Shown here one piece after another: positions 26,160-34,671 of a stretch of 64,000 bases of DNA (positions are counted from its first letter, which is position 1; each line of letters opens with the position of its first letter). Both the position numbers and the translations under genes were made by a program. The stretch comes from Gracilimonas sp964505215 (lineage in GTDB: Bacteria > Bacteroidota > Rhodothermia > Balneolales > Balneolaceae). The stretch covers positions 248,001 to 312,000 of the forward strand of contig CAZDGU010000003.1 in NCBI GenBank assembly GCA_964505215.1, given 5' to 3'. A model generated the notes under the pieces. It was not told where the DNA came from and did not search any database. It saw only the letters and a list, made by a program, of their open reading frames with translations.

Positions 26160-27230
26160 TTATTCAGCCGGTTCTGCTTCGGTTTCTGCATTCTCGGGAC
26201 GAAGTTGGCGAACCGTAGCTCCGGCTTTCCACATTTCTGATTCCCGGAGTTCAGCCAGTTCTTCTTCCAGCTTTTCCCGGTAATCGTCTTTGGAGTTGGA
26301 GTCGATAGAGCGTTGTGCTTCGTTTCCTGCGGCTACTTCCTTGTACAGGTCTGAGAATACAGGTTTAGTGGCATCGCGGAATTTCTTCCACCAGTCGAGT
26401 GCGCCTCGCTGTGCGGTTGTGGAACAGTTGGCATACATCCAATCCATGCCGTTTTCCGCTACCAGAGGCATTAGCGACTGCGTAAGTTCTTCAACCGTTT
26501 CGTTAAAGGCTTCGGATGGAGTGTGTCCGTTGGTGCGCAGCACTTCATATTGAGCTGCAAAAAGCCCTTGGATAGCACCCATCAGCGTTCCACGCTCTCC
26601 GGTTAAATCGCTATATACTTCTTTTTTGAAATTGGTTTCAAATAAGTAGCCTGAGCCTACGCCAATGCCTAAAGCAGTAACGCGTTCTTTAGCACGTCCG
26701 GTTGCATCCTGGAAAATAGCGTAGCTGGAGTTCAGACCTCTTCCCTCCAAAAACATACGACGGAGGGAAGTGCCTGAACCTTTAGGAGCTACTAGTATTA
26801 CATCCACATTTTCAGGAGGGATGATGCCTGTGCGTTCTTTGTAGGTAATGCCAAATCCGTGTGAAAAGTAGAGGGCATCGCCGGGATTTAACGCTTTCTT
26901 AACCGTGGGCCAAACAGCAATTTGTCCGGCGTCGGAAAGTAAATACTGAATAACGGTTCCTTTTTGAGCCGCTTCTTCAATTTCAAATAACGTTTCGCCG
27001 GGAACCCAGCCGTCGGCTACGGCTTTATCCCACGTGGATGAATTTTTGCGTTGGCCAACAATTACGTTAAAGCCATTGTCTTTGAGGTTCAGTGCCTGTC
27101 CCGGCCCCTGAACGCCATAGCCCAATACGGCTATGGTTTCGTCTTTCATAGTTTCTAAAGCTTTTGAAAGAGGAAATTCATCTCGGGTTACGACTTCTTC
27201 TTCTACGCCGCCAAAGTTTAGTGTTGCCAT
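26160..27230 (-). CDS. ilvC: Ketol-acid reductoisomerase
   Basis: A 356-residue class I KARI converting acetolactate and acetohydroxybutyrate to dihydroxy acids. The NAD(P) motif is VLGYGVQGPGQALNL (glycines 37, 39, 42). The magnesium-binding segment is SDLTGERGTLMG. It is somewhat longer than the roughly 330-residue enzymes, with an acidic C-terminal tail (PENAETEAEPAE), as in the Bacteroidota branch. It sits between ilvN and ilvA with short gaps of 135 and 52 bases. Confidence 0.94.
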   Translation of the reverse strand: MATLNFGGVEEEVVTRDEFPLSKALETMKDETIAVLGYGVQGPGQALNLKDNGFNVIVGQRKNSSTWDKAVADGWVPGETLFEIEEAAQKGTVIQYLLSDAGQIAVWPTVKKALNPGDALYFSHGFGITYKERTGIIPPENVDVILVAPKGSGTSLRRMFLEGRGLNSSYAIFQDATGRAKERVTALGIGVGSGYLFETNFKKEVYSDLTGERGTLMGAIQGLFAAQYEVLRTNGHTPSEAFNETVEELTQSLMPLVAENGMDWMYANCSTTAQRGALDWWKKFRDATKPVFSDLYKEVAAGNEAQRSIDSNSKDDYREKLEEELAELRESEMWKAGATVRQLRPENAETEAEPAE

Positions 27231-27365
27231 AATAAATTTTGAGTGTATTTAGTGAGTAATTAAATAGTTTGTTAAAAAATAAAAGTAAAACGGACGCGCT
27301 GATTTAGCTGATTTTAAACACAGATCATCATAATCTGACAAACGCCCGGTTTTATAAATTAAAGG

Positions 27366-27905
27366 CTATATCTCTGCGATAAGTGCTTCCTGAGAATCAC
27401 CGACCATAGCGCCAATACCTTTTTCTGTTTTGGAAACAGCTACGCGCCCGGTTTGGGAAAACTCTATCAATCCAAACGGTTTCAGGTCTTCAAACAGAGA
27501 TTGTGTTTCGTGGTGATAACCGGTTTTTTCAATCACGGTGAATTCTTTTTCCATGGTGAGAATACGTGCATTGTGGGCGCGTACAATCTTTTCGGCTTTA
27601 CCGCCATGCGCAAATACTTTGGTAGGAATTTTATACAGCGCCATTTCCTGCTGTATAATTTGGTCGTCTTCGTGGTAATAAGCACGAAGAACGTCCACCA
27701 GTTTGTTTATTTGCTTTACTAATTTGCTAACGGTTGCTTCCGTTTCGGTAATAGCAATTGTAAAGCGATGCACACCTTCGGTTTCGCTTTGGGAAACATT
27801 GATGCTCTCGATATTGATTTTTCGCTTAGTGAAAACAATAGTGATTCGGTTCAGCAAGCCTACCTGATGCTCGGTATAAACGGTGATGGTGTAATCTTTT
27901 TTCAT
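27366..27905 (-). CDS. ilvN: Acetolactate synthase small (regulatory) subunit
   Basis: A 179-residue regulatory subunit with an N-terminal ACT domain (YTITVYTEHQVGLLNRITIV) that binds the feedback inhibitor valine, and the C-terminal ALS_ss domain (about 85-165). It stabilises and regulates the IlvB catalytic subunit encoded 50 bases upstream. Confidence 0.92.
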   Translation of the reverse strand: MKKDYTITVYTEHQVGLLNRITIVFTKRKINIESINVSQSETEGVHRFTIAITETEATVSKLVKQINKLVDVLRAYYHEDDQIIQQEMALYKIPTKVFAHGGKAEKIVRAHNARILTMEKEFTVIEKTGYHHETQSLFEDLKPFGLIEFSQTGRVAVSKTEKGIGAMVGDSQEALIAEI

Positions 27906-27955
27906 AATTTTGGAATAAGCTAAAGTGTTTATTTTTATAGGTGAATGAGGAATGA

Positions 27956-29689
27956 TTATTCAAGCCTGATTTCGGATACCGATTTCCCGCTGGGTACCAT
28001 AGGAAATACATTATTTTCTTTTCCTACGCATACTTCCAGAAAGTAGGAGCCTTTATATTGAAGAAAATCATCCAGGGCTTGGTCAAGCTGATCTCGCTGT
28101 TCTACTTTTTGTGTTTCAATCCCAAAGCCTTTTACAATGCCTTGAAAATCCGGATTTTTCATTTCGGTGAATGAATAGCGGCGCTCAAAAAACAGCTGCT
28201 GCCACTGTCGTACCATTCCCAAAAAGTCATTATTGAGCAGTAGCACTTTCACATCAATATCATCCTGGAAAATAGTGGCTAATTCCTGCAGGGTCATTTG
28301 AAAGCCGCCATCACCGAGTACAGCAATCACTTCGCGCTCGGGTGCACCTAACTTAGCGCCCATTGCGGCAGGCAGTCCAAAGCCCATGGTTCCCAATCCT
28401 CCGGATGTAATATTTCCTTTCGACTTGGTGAACTTGCTGTATCGGCAGGCAATCATTTGGTGCTGCCCCACATCAGATACAATAATGGCTTCTCCATTTG
28501 TTTTTTCGGAGATCATGCGAATCACTTCTCCCATGCTTAGCAAGTCGGAAGAGGGATAAAGTTCTTCTTTAATTACCTTTTCAAATTCCTGCTTATCGCA
28601 ATCTCTAAACTTCTGCAGCCATTCGGTGTGCGAGTTTGCCTTTACGCGTTTGGTAAGTTCGGGAAGCGTTGCTTTTACATCTCCTAAAACGGCTACATCT
28701 GCCGGTACGTTTTTGTCAATTTCGGCGGGATCAATTTCAAGGTGAATAACTTTGGCTTGTTTGGCGTAATTATCGAGACTTCCGGTTACCCGGTCATCAA
28801 AGCGCATTCCTACAGCAATTAGTACGTCACATTCGTTGGTGAGTACGTTTGGGCCGTAGTTTCCGTGCATGCCCAACATTCCCACGTTTAAGGGGTGATC
28901 GGTGTCCAGGGCAGATAGTCCCAACAGAGTCCATGCAGTAGGAATCCCGGTTTTTTCAATAAATTCCTTAAACTCCGCCTCGGCATTACCTAAAATTACT
29001 CCCTGACCCAGCAAAACATACGGACGCTCGGCATTGTTAATCAGCTCGGCAGCTTCGTCTAATGTAGAATAATCAGTTTCCGGAACGGGAGTATAACTGC
29101 GCAATTTTGTGCATTTTTCATATTTGAAATCCAGAGATTGGAACTGAGCATCTTTGGTAACATCAATAAGCACCGGGCCGGGACGTCCTGAGCGCGCCAC
29201 ATAAAACGCTTTGGCTAATACTTCCGGTATTTCTTCGGCGCAGGTAATCTGGAAATTCCATTTTGTAACCGGCATCGACATCCCAATTACATCCGTTTCC
29301 TGGAAAGCATCACTCCCCAATAAATTAGATGGAACCTGTCCTGTGATGCAAACAAGCGGGGTTGAATCGATTTGTGCATCAGCAATTCCGGTAATTAAAT
29401 TGGTAGCTCCCGGTCCTGAAGTAGCCAAACAGACGCCCACTTTTCCACTGGCTCGGGCATATCCCTGTGCGGCATGAATAGCACCCTGCTCGTGCCTCGA
29501 TAAAATGTGTTTGATGGAATCGCGATAGTCGTACAGCGAATCATAAACCGGCATAATAGCTCCACCGGGATAGCCAAAAATAGTATCCACAGCTTCTTCG
29601 CGAAGAATGCGGATGATAGCCTCGGCCCCGGTGATGGTTTCAGTTTTTTTATTATTGGTGGTGTCGGTAGTTGCGGTTAAGGTTTCCAT
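27956..29689 (-). CDS. ilvB: Acetolactate synthase large (catalytic) subunit
   Basis: A 577-residue ThDP enzyme condensing pyruvate with pyruvate or 2-oxobutanoate. The catalytic glutamate is E67 in SRHEQGAIHAAQGYAR. The ThDP-magnesium motif starts GDGGFQMTLQELATI and ends LLLNND. The N-terminal FGYPGGAIMPVYD is typical of AHAS. It has the full-length three-domain layout, with ilvN directly downstream. Confidence 0.95.
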   Translation of the reverse strand: METLTATTDTTNNKKTETITGAEAIIRILREEAVDTIFGYPGGAIMPVYDSLYDYRDSIKHILSRHEQGAIHAAQGYARASGKVGVCLATSGPGATNLITGIADAQIDSTPLVCITGQVPSNLLGSDAFQETDVIGMSMPVTKWNFQITCAEEIPEVLAKAFYVARSGRPGPVLIDVTKDAQFQSLDFKYEKCTKLRSYTPVPETDYSTLDEAAELINNAERPYVLLGQGVILGNAEAEFKEFIEKTGIPTAWTLLGLSALDTDHPLNVGMLGMHGNYGPNVLTNECDVLIAVGMRFDDRVTGSLDNYAKQAKVIHLEIDPAEIDKNVPADVAVLGDVKATLPELTKRVKANSHTEWLQKFRDCDKQEFEKVIKEELYPSSDLLSMGEVIRMISEKTNGEAIIVSDVGQHQMIACRYSKFTKSKGNITSGGLGTMGFGLPAAMGAKLGAPEREVIAVLGDGGFQMTLQELATIFQDDIDVKVLLLNNDFLGMVRQWQQLFFERRYSFTEMKNPDFQGIVKGFGIETQKVEQRDQLDQALDDFLQYKGSYFLEVCVGKENNVFPMVPSGKSVSEIRLE

Positions 29690-29752
29690 AAGTGTTTATT
29701 GAGAGTGTGAGTGAAAATTATGTGAGATTCAGGTTTGTTAGGTTTGGTTAGG

Positions 29753-31432
29753 TTAGCATTCGTCGGTTATGCAGCCTTCTGAAGCTGATGAAACCGTTTT
29801 GGCATATTTGTATAAAGCTCCGCGTTTTTCTTTGAGCGGCGGCTCGCTCCAGCTTTCTTTTCTTTTTTGAAATTCTTCGTCCGAAATCAATGCGCTTATT
29901 TCATTCTTCCGGGCATCAATGCGGATGGTATCTCCATTTTTTATAAATGCGATTCCTCCGCCAACCTGAGCTTCCGGGGTGATGTGGCCTACCACAAAAC
30001 CATGCGTTCCGCCCGAAAATCTGCCATCGGTTATCAACGCTACCTCTTTGCCTAAACCTGCGCCCATAATGGCAGACGTGGGTTTAAGCATTTCCGGCAT
30101 TCCGGGGCCGCCTTTGGGACCTACATATCTAATAACTACTACATCGCCGGCTTTTACATCACCCTGGCTGATGCCTTTATTGGCTTCCGCTTCACTTTCA
30201 AAAACGCGGGCAGTTCCTTCAAAATATTCGCCTTCTTTGCCGGTAATTTTTGCTACAGCTCCCTCTTCAGCCACATTTCCATAGAGAATTTGAATATGCC
30301 CGCTTGGTTTGATGGGATCAGAAAGCTCGTGAATTACATCTTGTTCAACCTTAAGAGGTTCTACATGTTCTAAATTTTCAGCCAGCGTTTTGCCGGTAAC
30401 AGTCATGCAGCTTCCGTCCAGTAAATCGTTTTCCAGCATGTATTTCATTACGGCCGGAACGCCTCCTGCTTCATGCAAATCTTGCATCACATATTTTCCG
30501 CTGGGTTTTAAATCAGCTAAAAATGGTGTGGTATCGCTGAGGTGTTGAAAATCTTCAAGCGTGAGGTCAATGTTTGCAGTTTTAGCCAATGCAATCATGT
30601 GAAGCACGGCATTTGTGGAGCCACCTAACACAATGATGAGCCGAATGGCATTTTCAAAAGATGCCTTGGTGAGAATATCTAAAGGCTTTATGTCATTTTT
30701 AAGCAGGTGATACAGGTGCTTTCCAACATCTTCGCATTCAATTACTTTGGTTTGATCGGTAGCGGGATTGGAGGAGTTGAACGGCAGGCTCATTCCCATT
30801 GCTTCGATAGCAGACGACATGGTGTTAGCCGTGTACATTCCGCCACAAGCGCCCGCTCCCGGGCATGCATGTTGGATAACATCTTTAAATTCGCCATCCG
30901 ATATTTTACCGCTTACTTTTTCGCCCCAGGCCTCGAAAGCAGAAACTACGTCCAGCTTTTTTCCATTGTGAAAACCGGGGGCGATAGTTCCACCATATAC
31001 TAAAACAGAAGGACGGTTTACGCGAATCATAGCCATTAAAGCACCGGGCATATTTTTATCACACCCAACAATAGCGGCCATGCCGTCGTACGCCATTCCT
31101 TTCACCACGGCTTCCATAGAGTCGGCAATAATATCGCGGGAGGGGAGGGAGTATCTCATTCCGGGAGTTCCCATCGAAATGCCATCGCTTATTCCTATAG
31201 TGTTGAAAATCAATCCGTTTAAGTTGGCTTGTTCAACGCCTTTTTTAACGTGAGTAGCCAAATCGTTGAGGTGCATGTTGCAGGGGTTTCCTTCATAACC
31301 GGTACTGGCAATGCCAATAAGTGGTTTTTGAAGGTCGTCATCGCTCAGCCCGATAGCGTGAAGCATGGCTTGGGCGGCAGGTTGGGAATCGTCTTGGGTA
31401 ACTTGTTTGCTGAATTTGTTCAGTTCCGACAT
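29753..31432 (-). CDS. ilvD: Dihydroxy-acid dehydratase
   Basis: A 559-residue Fe-S dehydratase giving the 2-keto acid precursors of valine and isoleucine. Cluster cysteines are seen in GCDKNMPG and GAGACGGMYTANTM, with the active-site region GGSTNAVLHM and the C-terminal GLGKEVALITDGRFSGGTHGFVVGHI. It is the first structural gene after the attenuator, whose terminator lies 44 bases before the ATG. Confidence 0.95.
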   Translation of the reverse strand: MSELNKFSKQVTQDDSQPAAQAMLHAIGLSDDDLQKPLIGIASTGYEGNPCNMHLNDLATHVKKGVEQANLNGLIFNTIGISDGISMGTPGMRYSLPSRDIIADSMEAVVKGMAYDGMAAIVGCDKNMPGALMAMIRVNRPSVLVYGGTIAPGFHNGKKLDVVSAFEAWGEKVSGKISDGEFKDVIQHACPGAGACGGMYTANTMSSAIEAMGMSLPFNSSNPATDQTKVIECEDVGKHLYHLLKNDIKPLDILTKASFENAIRLIIVLGGSTNAVLHMIALAKTANIDLTLEDFQHLSDTTPFLADLKPSGKYVMQDLHEAGGVPAVMKYMLENDLLDGSCMTVTGKTLAENLEHVEPLKVEQDVIHELSDPIKPSGHIQILYGNVAEEGAVAKITGKEGEYFEGTARVFESEAEANKGISQGDVKAGDVVVIRYVGPKGGPGMPEMLKPTSAIMGAGLGKEVALITDGRFSGGTHGFVVGHITPEAQVGGGIAFIKNGDTIRIDARKNEISALISDEEFQKRKESWSEPPLKEKRGALYKYAKTVSSASEGCITDEC

Positions 31433-31476
31433 GTATGTTAAATGAGTATATAGAGTGAGTTCAAAAATTCTTATTC

Positions 31477-31508
31477 AAAAAAAAAGCCTTCCGTTTCAGG
31501 GAAGGCTT
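31477..31508 (-). terminator. Attenuator terminator of the ilv operon
   Basis: On the minus strand AAGCCTTCC pairs with GGAAGGCTT around a 7-base loop and is followed by a long T run (A run at 31477-31483 on the plus strand). It lies between the leader peptide and ilvD. The 5' arm plus adjacent bases (31497-31508) can instead pair with 31538-31549, 12 positions with one mismatch, forming an antiterminator. Confidence 0.9.
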
Positions 31509-31532
31509 CTCAGTAATCATAATCACTATGTG

Positions 31533-31607
31533 CTACAAAGCTTTCCCTGGTTGGTATGGAATACCAATAATTTGAATAATGACCAGAGAAATAATGATAG
31601 ACAGCAT
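31533..31607 (-). CDS. ilvL: Ile/Leu/Val-rich leader peptide of the ilv operon
   Basis: A 24-codon ORF begins MLSIIISLVIIQIIGI and ends PGKAL before TAG. Eight of 24 residues are Ile, with three Leu and one Val, the mark of a transcription-attenuation leader for branched-chain amino acids. Its final codons (CCAGGGAAAGCTTTG) contain the strand that pairs with the terminator arm. A ribosome stalled at the Ile codons should leave this strand free (antitermination), and one reaching the stop should cover it (termination). The gene is too short for routine gene calling. Confidence 0.85.
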   Translation of the reverse strand: MLSIIISLVIIQIIGIPYQPGKAL

Positions 31608-31714
31608 AATTGAATATTTAGTTCGCTTGCAAAGTAACGGCAGTGCGACCGTAATAGCAAATGTTTTTCTTATGTAAAAAATGTAATAGTGGGATGTCCA
31701 AACGCATAAATATC

Positions 31715-33256
31715 TTAGTTTCGAACAATGAACTTCCCTTTAATGACGTCCTGAACGGGCTTTTCATGAATTTTAGACTCCAGCCAAGATATGATGTCCA
31801 AGTATAAAAATGGCCGTTTTTGATAAGGCATTTCGTTGATTTCAAGCAGCCGATCTCGCAACTGGATGAACTTTTCTTTGATGGGAATACTATCCGAATT
31901 TTCTAAATTTTTCAGAAAAGTCAGAATTTCTTCCTGTACTAAATTCATATCGTTCATCTTTCGCAGGAATCGGTAAACTGCACGAATTTGATACTCAACA
32001 TGGGTTTGATTGCCTAACTCAAAATGAGCAATCAGGTTTAAGATGCGGGCAAAGCAGTGCAAGTCTTCACGCAGCTTTTGGTCAGGGTAATTAATGATTT
32101 TATTGAGATACTCAATCGCTTTTTTATTCATGCCGGCGCCAAAATACAGGCATGCAATTTTGTAATAAAAAATTAGAATGCGGTGCGGATCTATCTGCTG
32201 TGAATAGGTCTCAATTTTACGGTTCAGCTCCGGCACCATATCCACGCCTTCGGTAAAAGTTCCGGCAATAAAGTGGCCGTTCAGCTTAGAGGTATATAAG
32301 TACATAAAGCCCAGCGTTTCAAGGTTTTGGTTGTTTCGCGTGGGGGGATTTTCCACAAACTCTTCCAGCCTTTTAGCTACTTTTTCATGCTTAGAATAGT
32401 GGCCTAAAATAAATAAAGCTTCCAGCAAAACATGCTGACCTTTCAGGTACCAGATAGGCTCCAATTCCAGCATCTCGGGGTTGTTATGGAATAAATCTAC
32501 CCACTTTTGAGCGTAGCGATATTGCAACAAAAAATCCTGTACAATTAAGCTGTACCAAGCGTACGAAACGTATAAATACAGCTGCTCAAAAAAGCCTAAC
32601 TCTTTCTGGTTAATATCATTCAGCTCGCTTTTAAAAAACCGACTGATTTCAGCATAATCATCCTCATTACGTACATGGCCCGATTTTATATAGATACCGT
32701 ACAGCCGAAGGGAGAGATTTGCCAAACGGTTATAATTAGACAGAGTATCCAGCTTTTGGTTGCCCTGCTCAATAATTTCATCGGCGCGATTTTTAAGACT
32801 TCGGGTGATGTATTGGGATTCAATGATGCGCTCGAAAGTAAGAATCTCATATTCCAGCGTGTTGCGGTGCTGCTGGCGGGCCTGCGTTTTAGCTCTGTCT
32901 AACAGCCGCAAGCTTTGCTGATATAATCCTTTGTTGTAAAGAAGTCGGGCGTGATCAATTTGTTCACGAAGCATAATATCAATGTTATGCTTGATGTTGG
33001 TGAGCCGCAGGCTGGTGAGAACTTGCTTGTACAAATGAGCTTTTAAGTTCGAAAACTGCCTCTTTTTAACGCCCTTCAGCCCTTTAATAATTTCATGCTC
33101 GTTGTAAGTGGTGGCTTTATCCATCGCATCAAAGAGCTGAATGAATTTCGCATCCGGGCTGCTGTTTCGGGTGGCATAAATCTTAAATGCCCGTTTTTCT
33201 GCCTTAGTTAATGATTTTATAAGCTGATAAACATGGTCGTTAGGTTGATTGGCCAT
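31715..33256 (-). CDS. Helical-repeat protein of unknown function
   Basis: A 513-residue cytoplasmic protein with no signal peptide, no cysteine motifs and no enzymatic signature I recognise. It is rich in Leu, Tyr, Gln and charged residues in alternating amphipathic helices. Segments such as HARLLYNKGLYQQSLRLLDRAK resemble TPR units, so an alpha-solenoid scaffold is likely. The N-terminus (HVYQLIKSLTKAEKRAFKIY) resembles that of similar-sized Bacteroidota hypotheticals. It is divergent from leuA and upstream of the ilv attenuator on the same strand, but 107 bases separate it from the leader peptide. Confidence 0.7.
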   Translation of the reverse strand: MANQPNDHVYQLIKSLTKAEKRAFKIYATRNSSPDAKFIQLFDAMDKATTYNEHEIIKGLKGVKKRQFSNLKAHLYKQVLTSLRLTNIKHNIDIMLREQIDHARLLYNKGLYQQSLRLLDRAKTQARQQHRNTLEYEILTFERIIESQYITRSLKNRADEIIEQGNQKLDTLSNYNRLANLSLRLYGIYIKSGHVRNEDDYAEISRFFKSELNDINQKELGFFEQLYLYVSYAWYSLIVQDFLLQYRYAQKWVDLFHNNPEMLELEPIWYLKGQHVLLEALFILGHYSKHEKVAKRLEEFVENPPTRNNQNLETLGFMYLYTSKLNGHFIAGTFTEGVDMVPELNRKIETYSQQIDPHRILIFYYKIACLYFGAGMNKKAIEYLNKIINYPDQKLREDLHCFARILNLIAHFELGNQTHVEYQIRAVYRFLRKMNDMNLVQEEILTFLKNLENSDSIPIKEKFIQLRDRLLEINEMPYQKRPFLYLDIISWLESKIHEKPVQDVIKGKFIVRN

Positions 33257-33457
33257 GGTATAAAATACGTGAGTAAAAGTAAGTTAAGTAGTTATTAATT
33301 AGATATATAAATATATGCTGTGTGCACTTGGGTATCGTAATAACCCGTTAATCTGGTTTTCAGAAAAAGTGCTGCAGCTATACCTTCGTGCCAATTGCTT
33401 GAACTTTGACCGGAGAAAGTAATTGAAACGGCAGTTAAGTTAGAAATCATTAGACTA

Positions 33458-34615
33458 ATGCCAAACTCACAAGTTCAAATTTTTGATACCACTCTACGAG
33501 ACGGAGAACAAGTTCCCGGATGTAGGTTAAATACTACCGAAAAAATAGAAATTGCCAGGGAATTAGAACGCCTGGGCGTGGATGTTATGGAGGTTGGGTT
33601 TCCGGTGTCAAGTCCCGGAGACTTCGAATCGGTACGCCAAATTTCCAATATCATTAAGCACTCTACAGTTTGTGGACTCACTCGCGCCGTAGCAAACGAC
33701 ATCGAAGTAGCAGCTGAAGCTTTGGAAAAGGCTAAGCGCCCGCGTATTCACACCGGCATCGGAACCTCTGACAGCCACATTTTTGATAAGTTGAAAAGTA
33801 CCCGCGAAGAAGTTCTTGAGCGCGGGGTGGAGGCTGTAAAGCTGGCCAAAAAATATGTGGAAGACGTAGAATTTTATGCCGAAGATGCCGGACGAACGGA
33901 CAACGAATATCTCGCTACAATTGTAGAAGCAGCCATTAAAGCCGGAGCAACCGTTGTCAACATTCCCGACACCACCGGATATTGCCTGCCTTCCGAATAC
34001 GGACAGAAAATCAAATTCCTTAAAGAAAATGTGAAAGGAATTGATAAGGCCATCATTTCAACCCATTGCCATAATGATTTGGGACTGGCTACCGCCAACT
34101 CTATAGCCGGCGTGCAAAATGGAGCACGGCAGATTGAATGTACCATCAATGGAATTGGCGAACGGGCCGGAAATGCTTCTTTGGAAGAAGTGGTGATGAT
34201 TATGCGTAAACATCACGATCTGAATTTTGATACGGGCATTGATACCAAATATTTGTGCGAAATAAGTGCGCTGGTTTCATCCAAAATGAATATGCCGGTT
34301 CAGCCCAACAAAGCTATTGTAGGCTCCAATGCGTTTGCACACTCGTCCGGCATTCACCAAGATGGTGTAATCAAATCGCGCGAAACCTACGAAATTATCG
34401 ATCCTGCCGAAGTAGGAGCGCTTGAATCATCCATTGTGCTAACGGCACGAAGCGGCCGGGCTGCACTGCATTACCGAGCTCAAAAATTAGGTTTTGAGTT
34501 AAAAAAAGGTGAATTAGATCAGTTTTATAAAGAATTCTTAGAGTTAGCCGATCGGCAAAAAGTTATAAATGACCAAGATTTAGTACGGCTTTTATCCGTA
34601 TCAGCTACCGGTTAA
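33458..34615 (+). CDS. leuA: 2-isopropylmalate synthase, short form
   Basis: A 385-residue LeuA joining 2-oxoisovalerate and acetyl-CoA, the entry to leucine. The DRE-TIM metallolyase signature is FDTTLRDGEQVPG (R14, D15 region), and the metal histidines are in STHCHNDLGLATANS. The C-terminal subdomain reaches GELDQFYKEFLELADRQKVINDQDL and stops. The LeuA_dimer regulatory domain that binds leucine in enzymes of about 500 residues is absent. The leuCDB neighbours argue against homocitrate or citramalate synthase. First gene of leuACDB. Confidence 0.9.
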   Translation: MPNSQVQIFDTTLRDGEQVPGCRLNTTEKIEIARELERLGVDVMEVGFPVSSPGDFESVRQISNIIKHSTVCGLTRAVANDIEVAAEALEKAKRPRIHTGIGTSDSHIFDKLKSTREEVLERGVEAVKLAKKYVEDVEFYAEDAGRTDNEYLATIVEAAIKAGATVVNIPDTTGYCLPSEYGQKIKFLKENVKGIDKAIISTHCHNDLGLATANSIAGVQNGARQIECTINGIGERAGNASLEEVVMIMRKHHDLNFDTGIDTKYLCEISALVSSKMNMPVQPNKAIVGSNAFAHSSGIHQDGVIKSRETYEIIDPAEVGALESSIVLTARSGRAALHYRAQKLGFELKKGELDQFYKEFLELADRQKVINDQDLVRLLSVSATG

Positions 34616-34671
34616 ACAACAGTTATAAACATATAAAAACAGTTACTGCGCAGAGAAGTATTCATTTATTT

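Noticed and set aside
33314..33427. Short ORF before leuA with several Leu codons, possible leu leader peptide
   Set aside because: It has about 7 Leu in 36 codons, but they are scattered, there is no run of control codons, and no terminator or alternative hairpin follows before leuA.
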